A stretch of 64,000 nt of DNA from Streptococcus macacae NCTC 11558 (GTDB lineage: Bacteria > Bacillota > Bacilli > Lactobacillales > Streptococcaceae). The DNA lies in assembly GCF_000187995.2 (NCBI RefSeq), contig NZ_AEUW02000001.1, positions 1,550,001-1,614,000 on the forward strand, in the 5' to 3' direction. The notes beneath the pieces are model-generated. The model saw nothing but the letters and a program-made list of their open reading frames with translations. It searched no databases and was not told the origin of the DNA. Of this stretch, positions 40,904-53,574 are shown piece after piece (the stretch's first letter is position 1; every line of letters begins with the position of its first letter). The translations under genes were made by a program, and so were the position numbers.

Positions 40904-41446
40904 ATGCTCGAACAAGATATTGAAAGGATCCTTTATTCTGAAGAGGATATCATTATTAAAACAAAAGAATTGGGAGCTCAGTTAACAAATGATTATGCAG
41001 GGAAAAATCCCTTATTAGTCGGTGTTTTAAAGGGTTCTGTTCCTTTTATGGCTGAGTTAATGAAACATATTGATACACCTATTGAAATTGATTTTATGGT
41101 CGTTTCAAGTTATCTTGGTGGAACAACAAGCAGCGGTGAAGTAAAGATTTTAAAGGATGTTGATACTAATGTTGAAGGACGCGATGTTATTTTTATTGAG
41201 GATATCATTGATACAGGGCGTACTTTAAAATATCTACGTGATATGTTTAAATATCGGCAAGCAAATTCTGTTAAAATTGCTACTTTATTTGACAAACCAG
41301 AAGGACGTGTTGTCGAAATTGCTGCAGATTATGTTTGTTATGATGTCCCTAATGAATTTATTGTTGGGTTTGGCTTAGATTATGCAGAAAACTATCGTAA
41401 TCTTCCTTATGTTGGGATTTTAAAAGAAAAAGTATATTCAAAATAA
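40904..41446 (+). CDS. hpt: Hypoxanthine-guanine phosphoribosyltransferase
   Basis: A 180-residue type I phosphoribosyltransferase with the PRPP-binding motif [14 protein letters not shown] at about 94-107 and the flexible loop SSYLGGT. It salvages hypoxanthine and guanine. It is in the conserved tilS-hpt-ftsH order; in Firmicutes HprT can bind FtsH. It starts 14 bp after tilS with a GGTGAAAG site. Confidence 0.97.
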   Translation: MLEQDIERILYSEEDIIIKTKELGAQLTNDYAGKNPLLVGVLKGSVPFMAELMKHIDTPIEIDFMVVSSYLGGTTSSGEVKILKDVDTNVEGRDVIFIEDIIDTGRTLKYLRDMFKYRQANSVKIATLFDKPEGRVVEIAADYVCYDVPNEFIVGFGLDYAENYRNLPYVGILKEKVYSK

Positions 41447-41470
41447 AAAAGAAGGTCGTTAATTAAGTAG

Positions 41471-43456
41471 ATGAAAAATAATCGTAATAATGGTTTTATG
41501 AGAAATTCCTTTGTTTATATTATATTGATTCTAGCCATTGTGACAGGAATTCAGTATTTTTTCAAAGGTACAAGCTCACAAAGTGAAAAAATAAGCTACA
41601 CTACTCTGACTAAACGTATCCAATCAGGTGATGTGAAATCACTTACTTATCAGCCAAGTGGGAGTATTGTCCAAGTAACTGGCGAATATAAAAAGCCAAA
41701 AGAAACTAAAGTAAATAATGATTTAGCATTTTTTAGTGGAACAACTACAAAAGTGAATAAATTTAATTCAATAGTTCTTCCTAATAGCTCTTCCATTGAA
41801 AAAATTGAAAGATTAGCTGATAATAAGGGAACCAAAATTTCTGTAAAACAGGAGAGCTCAAGCGGGACTTGGATATCTTACCTAATGAGTTTCCTGCCTA
41901 TTGTCATCATGATTTTCTTCTTTGTGATGATGATGAATCAAGGTGGTGGCGGTGCTCGTGGTGCTATGAGTTTTGGCAAAAACAGAGCACGCTCTACTTC
42001 TAAGAGTGATGTTAAAGTTCGGTTTTCAGATGTTGCTGGTGCTGAAGAAGAAAAACAAGAACTTATCGAAGTTGTTGATTTCTTGAAAGATCCAAAACGA
42101 TACAAAGCCCTTGGTGCTCGTATTCCAACAGGGGTTCTTCTTGAAGGTCCTCCCGGGACAGGTAAAACTTTGTTAGCTAAAGCTGTAGCAGGTGAAGCTG
42201 GGGTACCATTTTTTAGCATCTCTGGTTCTGATTTTGTGGAAATGTTTGTTGGTGTTGGTGCTAGTCGTGTACGCTCACTTTTTGAAGATGCTAAAAAAGC
42301 AGAACGTGCCATAATCTTTATTGATGAAATTGATGCTGTTGGCCGCCGTCGTGGTGCTGGTATGGGCGGCGGAAATGATGAACGCGAACAAACACTTAAC
42401 CAACTTTTAATTGAGATGGATGGTTTTGAAGGAAATGAAAGTATCATTGTTATTGCAGCCACAAATCGCAGCGATGTACTTGATCCGGCTCTTTTGCGTC
42501 CAGGTCGTTTTGATCGTAAGGTTCTTGTTGGTCAGCCTGATGTTAAAGGACGTGAAGCAATTTTACGAGTTCATGCTAAAAATAAACCTTTAGCTAACGA
42601 TGTTGATTTAAAAGTTGTTGCGCAACAAACCCCAGGTTTTGTTGGTGCAGACTTAGAGAATGTTTTAAATGAAGCAGCTCTTGTTGCAGCTCGTCGCAGC
42701 AAAAAAGTCATTGATGCCAGTGATATTGATGAAGCCGAAGATCGTGTTATTGCAGGGCCATCTAAAAAAGATAAAACAATTTCTGAACATGAGCGTCAAA
42801 TGGTTGCCTACCATGAGGCGGGTCATACCATTGTCGGCCTTGTTCTGTCTAATGCGCGTGTTGTTCATAAGGTAACCATTGTTCCGCGTGGACGTGCAGG
42901 TGGATACATGATTGCTTTACCAAAAGAAGATCAGAATCTTTTATCAAAAAGTGATATGAAAGAACAATTAGCTGGTCTGATGGGTGGACGTGTTGCTGAA
43001 GAAATTATTTTTAATGCCCAAACAACAGGAGCTTCTAATGACTTTGAACAAGCAACTCAAATGGCGCGGGCAATGGTAACAGAATATGGAATGAGTGATA
43101 AGCTTGGTCCTGTTCAATATGAAGGAAACCATTCTATGGCGCCAGGACAGTTTGCACCTGAAAAGACTTATTCATCACAAACAGCTTTGTTAATTGATGA
43201 GGAAGTTCGGGAATTGCTCAATGAAGCTCGTAATAAAGCGGCAGATATTATTAATGGTAATCGTGAAGCTCATAAATTAATTGCAGAAGCTCTTCTTAAG
43301 TTTGAAACTCTTGATGCAGCGCAAATTAAGTCTATTTATGAGACAGGAAAGATTCCGGAAGAATCTGATGAAGCTTCAGAAGAAGCACATGCTTTGTCTT
43401 ATGATGAAATTAAAGAAAAGATGACTGAAGAAGAGAAAGATTCTGAAGATAATTAA
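41471..43456 (+). CDS. ftsH: ATP-dependent zinc metalloprotease FtsH
   Basis: A 661-residue membrane AAA+ protease. Two transmembrane helices (about 12-28 and 133-153) flank an extracytoplasmic domain. Walker A GPPGTGKT is at about 225-232, Walker [12 protein letters not shown] region follows, then zinc motif HEAGH near 447-451 and an acidic C-terminal tail. It degrades membrane and regulatory proteins under stress. The Shine-Dalgarno (AAGGTCG) is unusually distant from the ATG. Confidence 0.97.
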   Translation: MKNNRNNGFMRNSFVYIILILAIVTGIQYFFKGTSSQSEKISYTTLTKRIQSGDVKSLTYQPSGSIVQVTGEYKKPKETKVNNDLAFFSGTTTKVNKFNSIVLPNSSSIEKIERLADNKGTKISVKQESSSGTWISYLMSFLPIVIMIFFFVMMMNQGGGGARGAMSFGKNRARSTSKSDVKVRFSDVAGAEEEKQELIEVVDFLKDPKRYKALGARIPTGVLLEGPPGTGKTLLAKAVAGEAGVPFFSISGSDFVEMFVGVGASRVRSLFEDAKKAERAIIFIDEIDAVGRRRGAGMGGGNDEREQTLNQLLIEMDGFEGNESIIVIAATNRSDVLDPALLRPGRFDRKVLVGQPDVKGREAILRVHAKNKPLANDVDLKVVAQQTPGFVGADLENVLNEAALVAARRSKKVIDASDIDEAEDRVIAGPSKKDKTISEHERQMVAYHEAGHTIVGLVLSNARVVHKVTIVPRGRAGGYMIALPKEDQNLLSKSDMKEQLAGLMGGRVAEEIIFNAQTTGASNDFEQATQMARAMVTEYGMSDKLGPVQYEGNHSMAPGQFAPEKTYSSQTALLIDEEVRELLNEARNKAADIINGNREAHKLIAEALLKFETLDAAQIKSIYETGKIPEESDEASEEAHALSYDEIKEKMTEEEKDSEDN

Positions 43457-43601
43457 TAACAGTTTTAAAAATTGGAAAGCTTTCATTTCATTTTTATTGA
43501 TAAGTGAGCAAAATACAAAATAATAGAAATATAAGTTAATCAATCTTTCTTACTTTTTATGGTATAAGTCAGAATAACTTGACTAAATCATATATAGAAT
43601 A

Positions 43602-43659
43602 GAGGCTGGTTGTTAAAATCAATTTCTTCTGAAACAATGATTTTTAGCCAGTCTTTTTT
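43602..43659 (+). terminator. Terminator of the rqcP-ftsH operon
   Basis: AGGCTGG...AAAATCA pairs with TGATTTTTAGCCAGTCT, followed by TTTTTT. A long stem with an about 18-base loop, 146 bp after the ftsH stop. Confidence 0.8.
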
Positions 43660-43730
43660 CATGCCATTAAATTTACAAGTTCTTGCTACTGTGCTAAACT
43701 AATTAAGTTGTTACAAAATTAGGAGACATA

Positions 43731-45125
43731 ATGAATATTTTTAGAAAAAAGAATACAACTTTAGATAGAACTGAAATGAAACGCCATCTTAAAATTATTG
43801 ATTTGGTATTTCTTGGCTTAGGTTCAATGGTTGGTACAGGAATTTTTACAATAACAGGAATTGGAGCTGCGAATTATGCAGGTCCTGCTTTGGTTATTTC
43901 GATTGCTATATCGGCTATAGCGGTTGGTATTTCAGCACTTTTTTATGCAGAGTTTGCTTCCAGAATACCAGCTAATGGCGGAGCTTATAGTTACCTTTAT
44001 GCAACATTGGGAGAATTTCCTGCATGGTTAACTGGATGGTATATTATCATGGAGTTTTTAACTGCAGTATCTGGGGTAGCTTCAGGATGGGGGAGTTATC
44101 TAAAGGGACTATTATCAAATTATAATATACAATTGCCAAAAGCTTTGAATGGAACTTTTAACCCCTCTGAGGGAACATATATTGATCTTTTTCCTGTTTT
44201 GGTCATTTTTTTAGTGACAGGTATTGTACTATTAAATTCAAAAATTGCTCTTCGTTTTAACAGCAGCTTGGTTATTATGAAATTTTCTGCTTTAATACTT
44301 TTTATTACTGTTGGGCTTTTTTACATTAAACCTGAAAATTGGTCTAATTTTTCCCCATTTGGCTTTGGCCAACTTTATGGTGGAAAAACTGGCATTATGT
44401 CAGGTGCTTCACTTATGTTTTTTGCTTTTTTAGGATTTGAATCTATTTCGATGGCAGTAGATGAAGTAAAAGAACCTCAAAAAAATATTCCAAGAGGAAT
44501 TATTGCCTCTTTATCAATTGTAACAGTGTTATATATTAGTGTTACTTTAGTTCTAACTGGTATTATACCCTATAAAAAGCTAAATGTTGCTGATGCTGTA
44601 GCTTTTTCGTTGAGAAGTATTGGTTTAAATTGGGCTGCTAATTATATTTCAGTCATTGCAACATTAACTTTGATTACAGTATGCATTTCAATGACGTATG
44701 CTTTAGCAAGAACAGTTTATAGTATAAGTCGCGATGGTTTGCTTCCTAAGCAATTCAGTGTTGTAACAAAGCATAGTAAGGTACCTAAAAACGCTACTCT
44801 ACTTGTAGGATTCGTATCAATGGTTTGTGCCGGCGTTTTTCCTTTGTCAAGTATTGCTGAATTTTTAAATATATGTACGCTCGCCTATCTTATTCTGCTT
44901 GCTATTGGTATTATAAAATTAAGGAAAAATGAAGGAAAAGCAAAAGAAGGGGAATTTAATACCCCATTGGTACCTCTATTACCAATTATTTCAATCATAA
45001 TTTGTTTTTCGCTTATGAGTCAGTATAAAATAATTATTTGGGTTGCTTTTGGAATCAGTACGATTATAGGCATACTTACCTACTTATTTTATGGTTATAA
45101 AAATTCGACTATTAATCAAAAATAA
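43731..45125 (+). CDS. APC-family amino-acid permease
   Basis: A 464-residue protein with about twelve transmembrane helices. The N-terminal GLGSMVGTGIFTITG (helix I unwound substrate site) and the FFAFLGFESISMAVDEVKEPQKNIPRG region mark the cationic amino-acid/YfnA-like branch of the APC superfamily. Substrate cannot be fixed from sequence. A TTAGGAGACAT site precedes the ATG. It is monocistronic, between the ftsH terminator and the rRNA promoter. Confidence 0.9.
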   Translation: MNIFRKKNTTLDRTEMKRHLKIIDLVFLGLGSMVGTGIFTITGIGAANYAGPALVISIAISAIAVGISALFYAEFASRIPANGGAYSYLYATLGEFPAWLTGWYIIMEFLTAVSGVASGWGSYLKGLLSNYNIQLPKALNGTFNPSEGTYIDLFPVLVIFLVTGIVLLNSKIALRFNSSLVIMKFSALILFITVGLFYIKPENWSNFSPFGFGQLYGGKTGIMSGASLMFFAFLGFESISMAVDEVKEPQKNIPRGIIASLSIVTVLYISVTLVLTGIIPYKKLNVADAVAFSLRSIGLNWAANYISVIATLTLITVCISMTYALARTVYSISRDGLLPKQFSVVTKHSKVPKNATLLVGFVSMVCAGVFPLSSIAEFLNICTLAYLILLAIGIIKLRKNEGKAKEGEFNTPLVPLLPIISIIICFSLMSQYKIIIWVAFGISTIIGILTYLFYGYKNSTINQK

Positions 45126-45143
45126 AAAAGCCCAGAAAAGAGG

Positions 45144-45172
45144 TTGACAAAGTTGTTTAGAGTTGCTAGAAT
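45144..45172 (+). promoter_or_regulatory. rRNA operon promoter
   Basis: TTGACA (45144-45149), 17 bp, TAGAAT (45167-45172), a near-perfect strong promoter. A boxA-like antitermination motif (CCTTTGAAAACTG) follows at about 45201-45213 in the leader. Confidence 0.8.
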
Positions 45173-45303
45173 ATAATAGTTGTCTCAAGACGAGACGAGT
45201 CCTTTGAAAACTGAACAAGACGACCAAGTGAGGGTGCTAGGGGACTAGTACCCGTCAAAACAAAGAACTGTCAGCGACAGGAAAAGAAGAGTCACATCAG
45301 ACT

Positions 45304-46858
<1,555 letters not shown>

Positions 46859-47033
46859 AAAAACAAGTAACAGAGGGCGTAAAAAGCGCCTTGATTTTAG
46901 GAAATCGACGCTGTGTTCGATGAACACAAGACGATTTATCTAAATCACCAGCTTTTAGCCTGAGTACAATTACTTAAATTCTGTTATGCGTTACAGAAGC
47001 ACTTGCCGTCTTGTTTAGTTTTGAGAGGGTTGT

Positions 47034-47106
47034 GGGGCCTTAGCTCAGCTGGGAGAGCGCCTGCTTTGCACGCAGGAGGTCAGCGGTTCGATCCCGCTAG
47101 GCTCCA
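47034..47106 (+). tRNA. tRNA-Ala (TGC), in the 16S-23S spacer
   Basis: Acceptor GGGGCCT/AGGCTCC + A, anticodon loop TTTGCAC (TGC), T-arm AGCGGTTCGATCCCGCT. The standard streptococcal spacer tRNA. The rest of the spacer (46855-47424) contains processing stems and no other gene. Confidence 0.97.
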
Positions 47107-47424
47107 TTAAAACAGGATACGAACAGACGATTCGCTTTTTCTAAGAAGTTAGTCTGGCGTTCAACTCAAGGTCTTGTTTTAGTTGATATTAGAATACGAT
47201 CCTAAACTTCCTAGGAATAAGTCACAAGCGCCTAGTGTCTAAGGGACACGTCGTTGGTTGTCTCCTTATTCTACGCAAGTTTTGCGGCAAACCGCACCGG
47301 ATCTTAATATCATAAGATGGTTCATTGACAATTGAATAGCTAAACCCCTCTTTCTATAGATTACTCTATAGAAAGAGAGATAACAAAAAAGAAACCGAAG
47401 CGAAAAAGCCAAGAACCAAGAAGA

Positions 47425-50317
<2,893 letters not shown>

Positions 50318-50379
50318 CAAGGCGCTGAGGGAGAGGGTTTAGCTGTTCAATGGTGAGTGAGCGATCATTCAAGAAGAGG

Positions 50380-50495
50380 TTAAGTGACGATAGCCTAGGG
50401 GATACACCTGTTTCCATGCCGAACACAGCCGTTAAGCCCTAGCGCGCCTGAAGTAGTGGGAGGCTGCCTCCTGTGAGATAGGGGCGTTGCTTAGC
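50380..50495 (+). rRNA. rrf: 5S ribosomal RNA
   Basis: About 116 nt, beginning TTAAGTGACGATAGCC and ending GGGGCGTTGCTTAG, with the internal CCATGCCGAACACAG loop. Terminal arms pair with a few G-U. Ends approximate. Confidence 0.93.
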
Positions 50496-50499
50496 CAGA

Positions 50500-50572
50500 G
50501 GGAGTTTAGCTCAGCTGGGAGAGCATCTGCCTTACAAGCAGAGGGTCAGCGGTTCGATCCCGTTAACTCCCA
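50500..50572 (+). tRNA. tRNA-Val (TAC)
   Basis: Acceptor GGGAGTT/AACTCCC + A; anticodon loop CTTACAA; T-arm intact. First of 17 tRNAs following the 5S gene. Confidence 0.96.
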
Positions 50573-50611
50573 TCCGTTAGGTTACTAAGGACTTTAGTCC
50601 GAGTACGAATA

Positions 50612-50684
50612 GGTCCCGTGGTGTAGCTGTTATCACGTCGCCCTGTCACGGCGAAGATCGCGGGTTCAATTCCCGTCGGGACCG
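50612..50684 (+). tRNA. tRNA-Asp (GTC)
   Basis: Acceptor GGTCCCG/CGGGACC + G discriminator; anticodon loop CTGTCAC (GTC). Confidence 0.96.
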
Positions 50685-50723
50685 TTGAAAGAGGCAAGAA
50701 GCGCTTTCAAAGATAAGAGGAGG

Positions 50724-50796
50724 GACTCGTTAGCTCAGTTGGTAGAGCATTTGACTTTTAATCAAAGGGTCACTGGTTCGAGCCCAGTACGGGTCA
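50724..50796 (+). tRNA. tRNA-Lys (TTT)
   Basis: Acceptor GACTCGT/ACGGGTC + A; anticodon loop CTTTTAA (TTT). A substrate for the MnmA/MnmG modification pair encoded in this window. Confidence 0.96.
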
Positions 50797-50802
50797 TAAG
50801 AA

Positions 50803-50884
50803 GCGGGTGTGGCGGAATTGGCAGACGCACCAGATTTAGGATCTGGCGCTTAAGGGCGTGGGGGTTCAAGTCCCTTCACCCGCA
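50803..50884 (+). tRNA. tRNA-Leu (TAG)
   Basis: Class II tRNA of 82 nt; acceptor GCGGGTG/CACCCGC + A; anticodon loop TTTAGGA (TAG); variable arm GCGCTTAAGGGCGT region. Confidence 0.95.
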
Positions 50885-50908
50885 TGCTTAAGAGAAAGCA
50901 AGAGAGAG

Positions 50909-50981
50909 GCCGGCTTAGCTCAGTTGGTAGAGCATCTGATTTGTAATCAGAGGGTCGCGTGTTCAAGTCATGTAGCCGGCA
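50909..50981 (+). tRNA. tRNA-Thr (TGT)
   Basis: Acceptor GCCGGCT/AGCCGGC + A; anticodon loop TTTGTAA (TGT). Confidence 0.96.
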
Positions 50982-50986
50982 TTTAT

Positions 50987-51058
50987 GCGAACGTAGTTCA
51001 GTGGTAGAACATCACCTTGCCAAGGTGGGGGTCGCGGGTTCGAATCCCGTCGTTCGCT
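50987..51058 (+). tRNA. tRNA-Gly (GCC)
   Basis: Acceptor GCGAACG/CGTTCGC + T discriminator; anticodon loop TTGCCAA (GCC); only 5 bp after tRNA-Thr. Confidence 0.95.
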
Positions 51059-51065
51059 TTAAGAG

Positions 51066-51150
51066 GCCGGGGTGGCGGAACTGGCAGACGCACAGGACTT
51101 AAAATCCTGGGAAGGATACCTTCGTACCGGTTCGATTCCGGTCCTCGGCA
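51066..51150 (+). tRNA. tRNA-Leu (TAA)
   Basis: Class II tRNA of 85 nt; acceptor GCCGGGG/CCTCGGC + A; anticodon loop CTTAAAA (TAA). Confidence 0.95.
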
Positions 51151-51163
51151 TAAGATAGAAAGA

Positions 51164-51237
51164 GCACCCTTGGCTCAACTGGATAGAGTACCTGACTACG
51201 AATCAGGCGGTTAGAGGTTCGAATCCTCTAGGGTGCA
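51164..51237 (+). tRNA. tRNA-Arg (ACG)
   Basis: Acceptor GCACCCT/AGGGTGC + A; anticodon loop CTACGAA (ACG, expected to be deaminated to inosine at A34). Confidence 0.96.
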
Positions 51238-51269
51238 TAGGGATGGAAGAAAGGGAGATCAGATAGTGA

Positions 51270-51343
51270 CGGGAAGTAGCTCAGCTTGGTAGAGCACTTG
51301 GTTTGGGACCAAGGGGTCGCAGGTTCGAATCCTGTCTTCCCGA
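51270..51343 (+). tRNA. tRNA-Pro (TGG)
   Basis: Acceptor CGGGAAG/CTTCCCG + A; anticodon loop TTTGGGA (TGG). Confidence 0.96.
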
Positions 51344-51348
51344 TTATT

Positions 51349-51422
51349 GGCGGTGTAGCTCAGCTGGCTAGAGCGTCCGGTTCATACCCGGGAGGTCGGG
51401 GGTTCGATCCCCTTCGCCGCTA
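51349..51422 (+). tRNA. tRNA-Met (CAT), elongator type
   Basis: Acceptor GGCGGTG with 3' arm TCGCCGC-T order and discriminator A; anticodon loop TTCATAC. Positions 4-5 are G-G, unlike the tRNA-Ile2 determinants, so it is assigned as elongator Met. Confidence 0.85.
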
Positions 51423-51442
51423 TTTTTGAATATGGATGTTTT

Positions 51443-51516
51443 GGACCTTTAGCTCAGCTGGTTAGAGCACTCGGCTCATAACCGAGCGGTCGTAGGTTCG
51501 AGTCCTACAAGGTCCA
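51443..51516 (+). tRNA. CAT-anticodon tRNA, probably tRNA-Ile2 (lysidine-modified)
   Basis: Acceptor GGACCTT/AAGGTCC + A; anticodon loop CTCATAA. C4-G69 and C5-G68 in the acceptor are the determinants used by TilS in E. coli, so this CAT tRNA is inferred to be the AUA-reading tRNA-Ile2. tilS is encoded at 39627-40889. Confidence 0.75.
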
Positions 51517-51536
51517 TGTTTAATCACTGCATTTTT

Positions 51537-51626
51537 GGAGGATTACCCAAGTCCGGCTGAAGGGAACGGTCTTGAAAACCGTCAGGCGTGTCAAAGCGTG
51601 CGTGGGTTCGAATCCCACATCCTCCT
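51537..51626 (+). tRNA. tRNA-Ser (TGA)
   Basis: Class II tRNA of about 90 nt; acceptor GGAGGAT/ATCCTCC; anticodon loop CTTGAAA (TGA). The base at the discriminator position is T rather than the usual G of serine tRNAs. Confidence 0.92.
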
Positions 51627-51636
51627 TTAGGAAGAA

Positions 51637-51710
<74 letters not shown>

Positions 51711-51719
51711 TAGCAAGAG

Positions 51720-51792
51720 GGCTCGGTAGCTCAGTTGGTAGAGCAATGGATTGAAGCTCCATGTGTCGGCGGTTCGATTCCGTCTCGCGCCA
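51720..51792 (+). tRNA. tRNA-Phe (GAA)
   Basis: Anticodon stem ATGGA/TCCAT with loop TTGAAGC (GAA) and intact T-arm. The acceptor stem GGCTCGG/TCGCGCC has a T4-C69 mismatch at 51723; a G there would restore a complete stem. Confidence 0.92.
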
Positions 51793-51805
51793 TTACTTAT
51801 AATAA

Positions 51806-51876
51806 GCGGGTGTAGTTTAGTGGTAAAACTACAGCCTTCCAAGCTGTTGTCGCGAGTTCGATTCTCGTCACCCGCT
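51806..51876 (+). tRNA. tRNA-Gly (TCC)
   Basis: 71 nt; acceptor GCGGGTG/CACCCGC + T discriminator; anticodon loop CTTCCAA (TCC). Confidence 0.95.
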
Positions 51877-51906
51877 TTTCATAAAATGTAAACCAAGCAT
51901 TGGCTT

Positions 51907-51980
<74 letters not shown>

Positions 51981-51986
51981 TATATT

Positions 51987-52074
51987 GGAGAATTACTCAA
52001 GAGGCTGAAGAGGACGGTTTGCTAAATCGTTAGGTCGGGAAACCGGCGCGGGGGTTCGAATCCCCCATTCTCCG
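51987..52074 (+). tRNA. tRNA-Ser (GCT)
   Basis: Class II tRNA of 88 nt; acceptor GGAGAAT/ATTCTCC + G; anticodon loop TTGCTAA (GCT). Last tRNA of the cluster. Confidence 0.95.
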
Positions 52075-52079
52075 TAGTT

Positions 52080-52110
52080 AAACGAGTTATCTAACGATAA
52101 ACTCGTTTTT
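52080..52110 (+). terminator. Terminator of the rrn-tRNA operon
   Basis: AAACGAGTT (52080-52088) pairs with AACTCGTTT (52100-52108), followed by a T-run, six bases after the last tRNA. Confidence 0.9.
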
Positions 52111-52137
52111 ATTTTGTTTAGCTTTGGGAGTTAGTGC

Positions 52138-52959
52138 GTGATGAAAAGGGTTCGGTTTTCTCGTTTTATTGTTTTTGTTACCACTTTAGTGATAGCAATT
52201 TCAATAGGTATTTTTTTTATTCTAAATGATAAATTAGTTATAAAGTCTGTTTCAAATCCTGTTAATTTGGTTGTATCAAGTGTTGATAAGGCTGTTCATT
52301 TACCAGTACAATTGGTTGAAAATGTTAATAATCTTTTTAAATCTGAATCTGAGAACAAAACTCTTAAAAAGCAACTAACGAATTATCAAGTTAAAAACAG
52401 AGACTTTAAAAAATTAAAAGAAGAAAATAGTGCGCTTCGGGATACTTTAAAAGTTAAAGAGAGTTTTTCAGGAAATACAGTTTTAACTTCAAAAGTTATC
52501 GTTCGCTCACCTATTTCCTGGTTTGATATTTTAACGGTTAATATTGGGAAATCTAGTGGCGTTAAGAGAAATATGCTGGCTTTATCAAACGGCAATTTAA
52601 TTGGGAAAGTCAATCAAATTACTCTAGCTTCTACAAGCATCAAATTATTATCAAATACAAAATCAACAGATGAGGTTCCTGTTAAAATTACTTCTGGGCA
52701 AAAAGAAGTGTTTGGTATTTTAACAAATTATGATAAAAAATCTGGAAACTATGAAATCACGCAGCTAACTTCTTCTTTAAAAATTAAAAAGGGAGATAAA
52801 GTTAGCACAAGTGGTTTAGATGGGAAAAGTCCAGAAGGTTTAACTGTTGGAAAAGTTGATTCTGAAGAAAACAATTCGAATACCCTTTCGCGAAAAGTAT
52901 TTGTTAAACCGGCGGTTGATTTATCTAATATATCGTATGTAACATTAGTGGGTGAATGA
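52138..52959 (+). CDS. mreC: Rod-shape-determining protein MreC
   Basis: A 273-residue bitopic protein: short cytosolic N-terminus, transmembrane helix at about 12-29, coiled coil (about 65-105), then the two beta-barrel domains of MreC (ILTVNIGKSSGVKRNML and ITSGQKEVFGIL, GDKVSTSGLDG). In ovococci MreCD guides peripheral peptidoglycan synthesis with PBPs and RodZ; no MreB is expected. Start GTG 52138 or ATG 52141; both fit the GGGAG site at 52126-52130. Coupled to mreD. Confidence 0.95.
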   Translation: MMKRVRFSRFIVFVTTLVIAISIGIFFILNDKLVIKSVSNPVNLVVSSVDKAVHLPVQLVENVNNLFKSESENKTLKKQLTNYQVKNRDFKKLKEENSALRDTLKVKESFSGNTVLTSKVIVRSPISWFDILTVNIGKSSGVKRNMLALSNGNLIGKVNQITLASTSIKLLSNTKSTDEVPVKITSGQKEVFGILTNYDKKSGNYEITQLTSSLKIKKGDKVSTSGLDGKSPEGLTVGKVDSEENNSNTLSRKVFVKPAVDLSNISYVTLVGE

Positions 52960-52960
52960 T

Positions 52961-53467
52961 ATGGTCTTTTTTAAGAATAAAATGCTTGCATCGTTGCTTG
53001 CTTTAATCCTTTTATTATTAGATGGTCAAATTTCTTTGTTTTTTAGATTTTTATTCCATGGTGATTTTGTCATAACCAGCCATATAATGATTATTTTCCT
53101 ATTATATTACACTATTTTCTTTAATCCCTATTATGTTTTCTTCCTTTCAGTCTCATTAGGTATTATTTATGATTTTTATTATTTAGGCATTTATAATTTA
53201 GCTATAGCAACAATCCTTTTTCCTTCTTTTATCGTGTTAACTATAAAAGCTTGGAAACATGTTGCCCCTAAAAGGCTCCAATGCTTTCTAATTTATTTTG
53301 TATCGGTGTCGATGCTGGATTTGACAAGTATTGGCTTAGCTTATTTATATCGATTAACAAGCTACCCTTTAAGTGACTTTATTACTTACAATTTAGCACC
53401 TTCTCTTATTTTTAATATGCTTCTTTTTCTTTTATTACAGAAACAGCTGAAGAAAATCTATTTGTGA
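52961..53467 (+). CDS. mreD: Rod-shape-determining membrane protein MreD
   Basis: A 168-residue, very hydrophobic protein with about five transmembrane helices and a Lys-rich C-terminus; size and position after mreC identify it as MreD. The ATG at 52961 follows the mreC stop by one base. An in-frame GTG at 52952 is an alternative. It has a weak ribosome-binding site, so translation is probably coupled to mreC. Confidence 0.9.
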   Translation: MVFFKNKMLASLLALILLLLDGQISLFFRFLFHGDFVITSHIMIIFLLYYTIFFNPYYVFFLSVSLGIIYDFYYLGIYNLAIATILFPSFIVLTIKAWKHVAPKRLQCFLIYFVSVSMLDLTSIGLAYLYRLTSYPLSDFITYNLAPSLIFNMLLFLLLQKQLKKIYL

Positions 53468-53497
53468 AACGCACCGTTAAAGCATTTTAAACGATAT

Positions 53498-53514
53498 TGT
53501 AACACTTCTGTAAC
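53498..53514 (+). promoter_or_regulatory. WalR/VicR box upstream of gbpB/pcsB
   Basis: TGTAAC (53498-53503), 5 bp, TGTAAC (53509-53514): an exact match to the WalR/VicR direct repeat TGTWAH-N5-TGTWAH. It lies 21 bp before the TATAAT at 53536-53541. Confidence 0.92.
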
Positions 53515-53574
53515 AAAACACCTTCCTTTTTCTGTTATAATTATAGGGTCTTATCGAAAAGGAGTTATTTTAGA

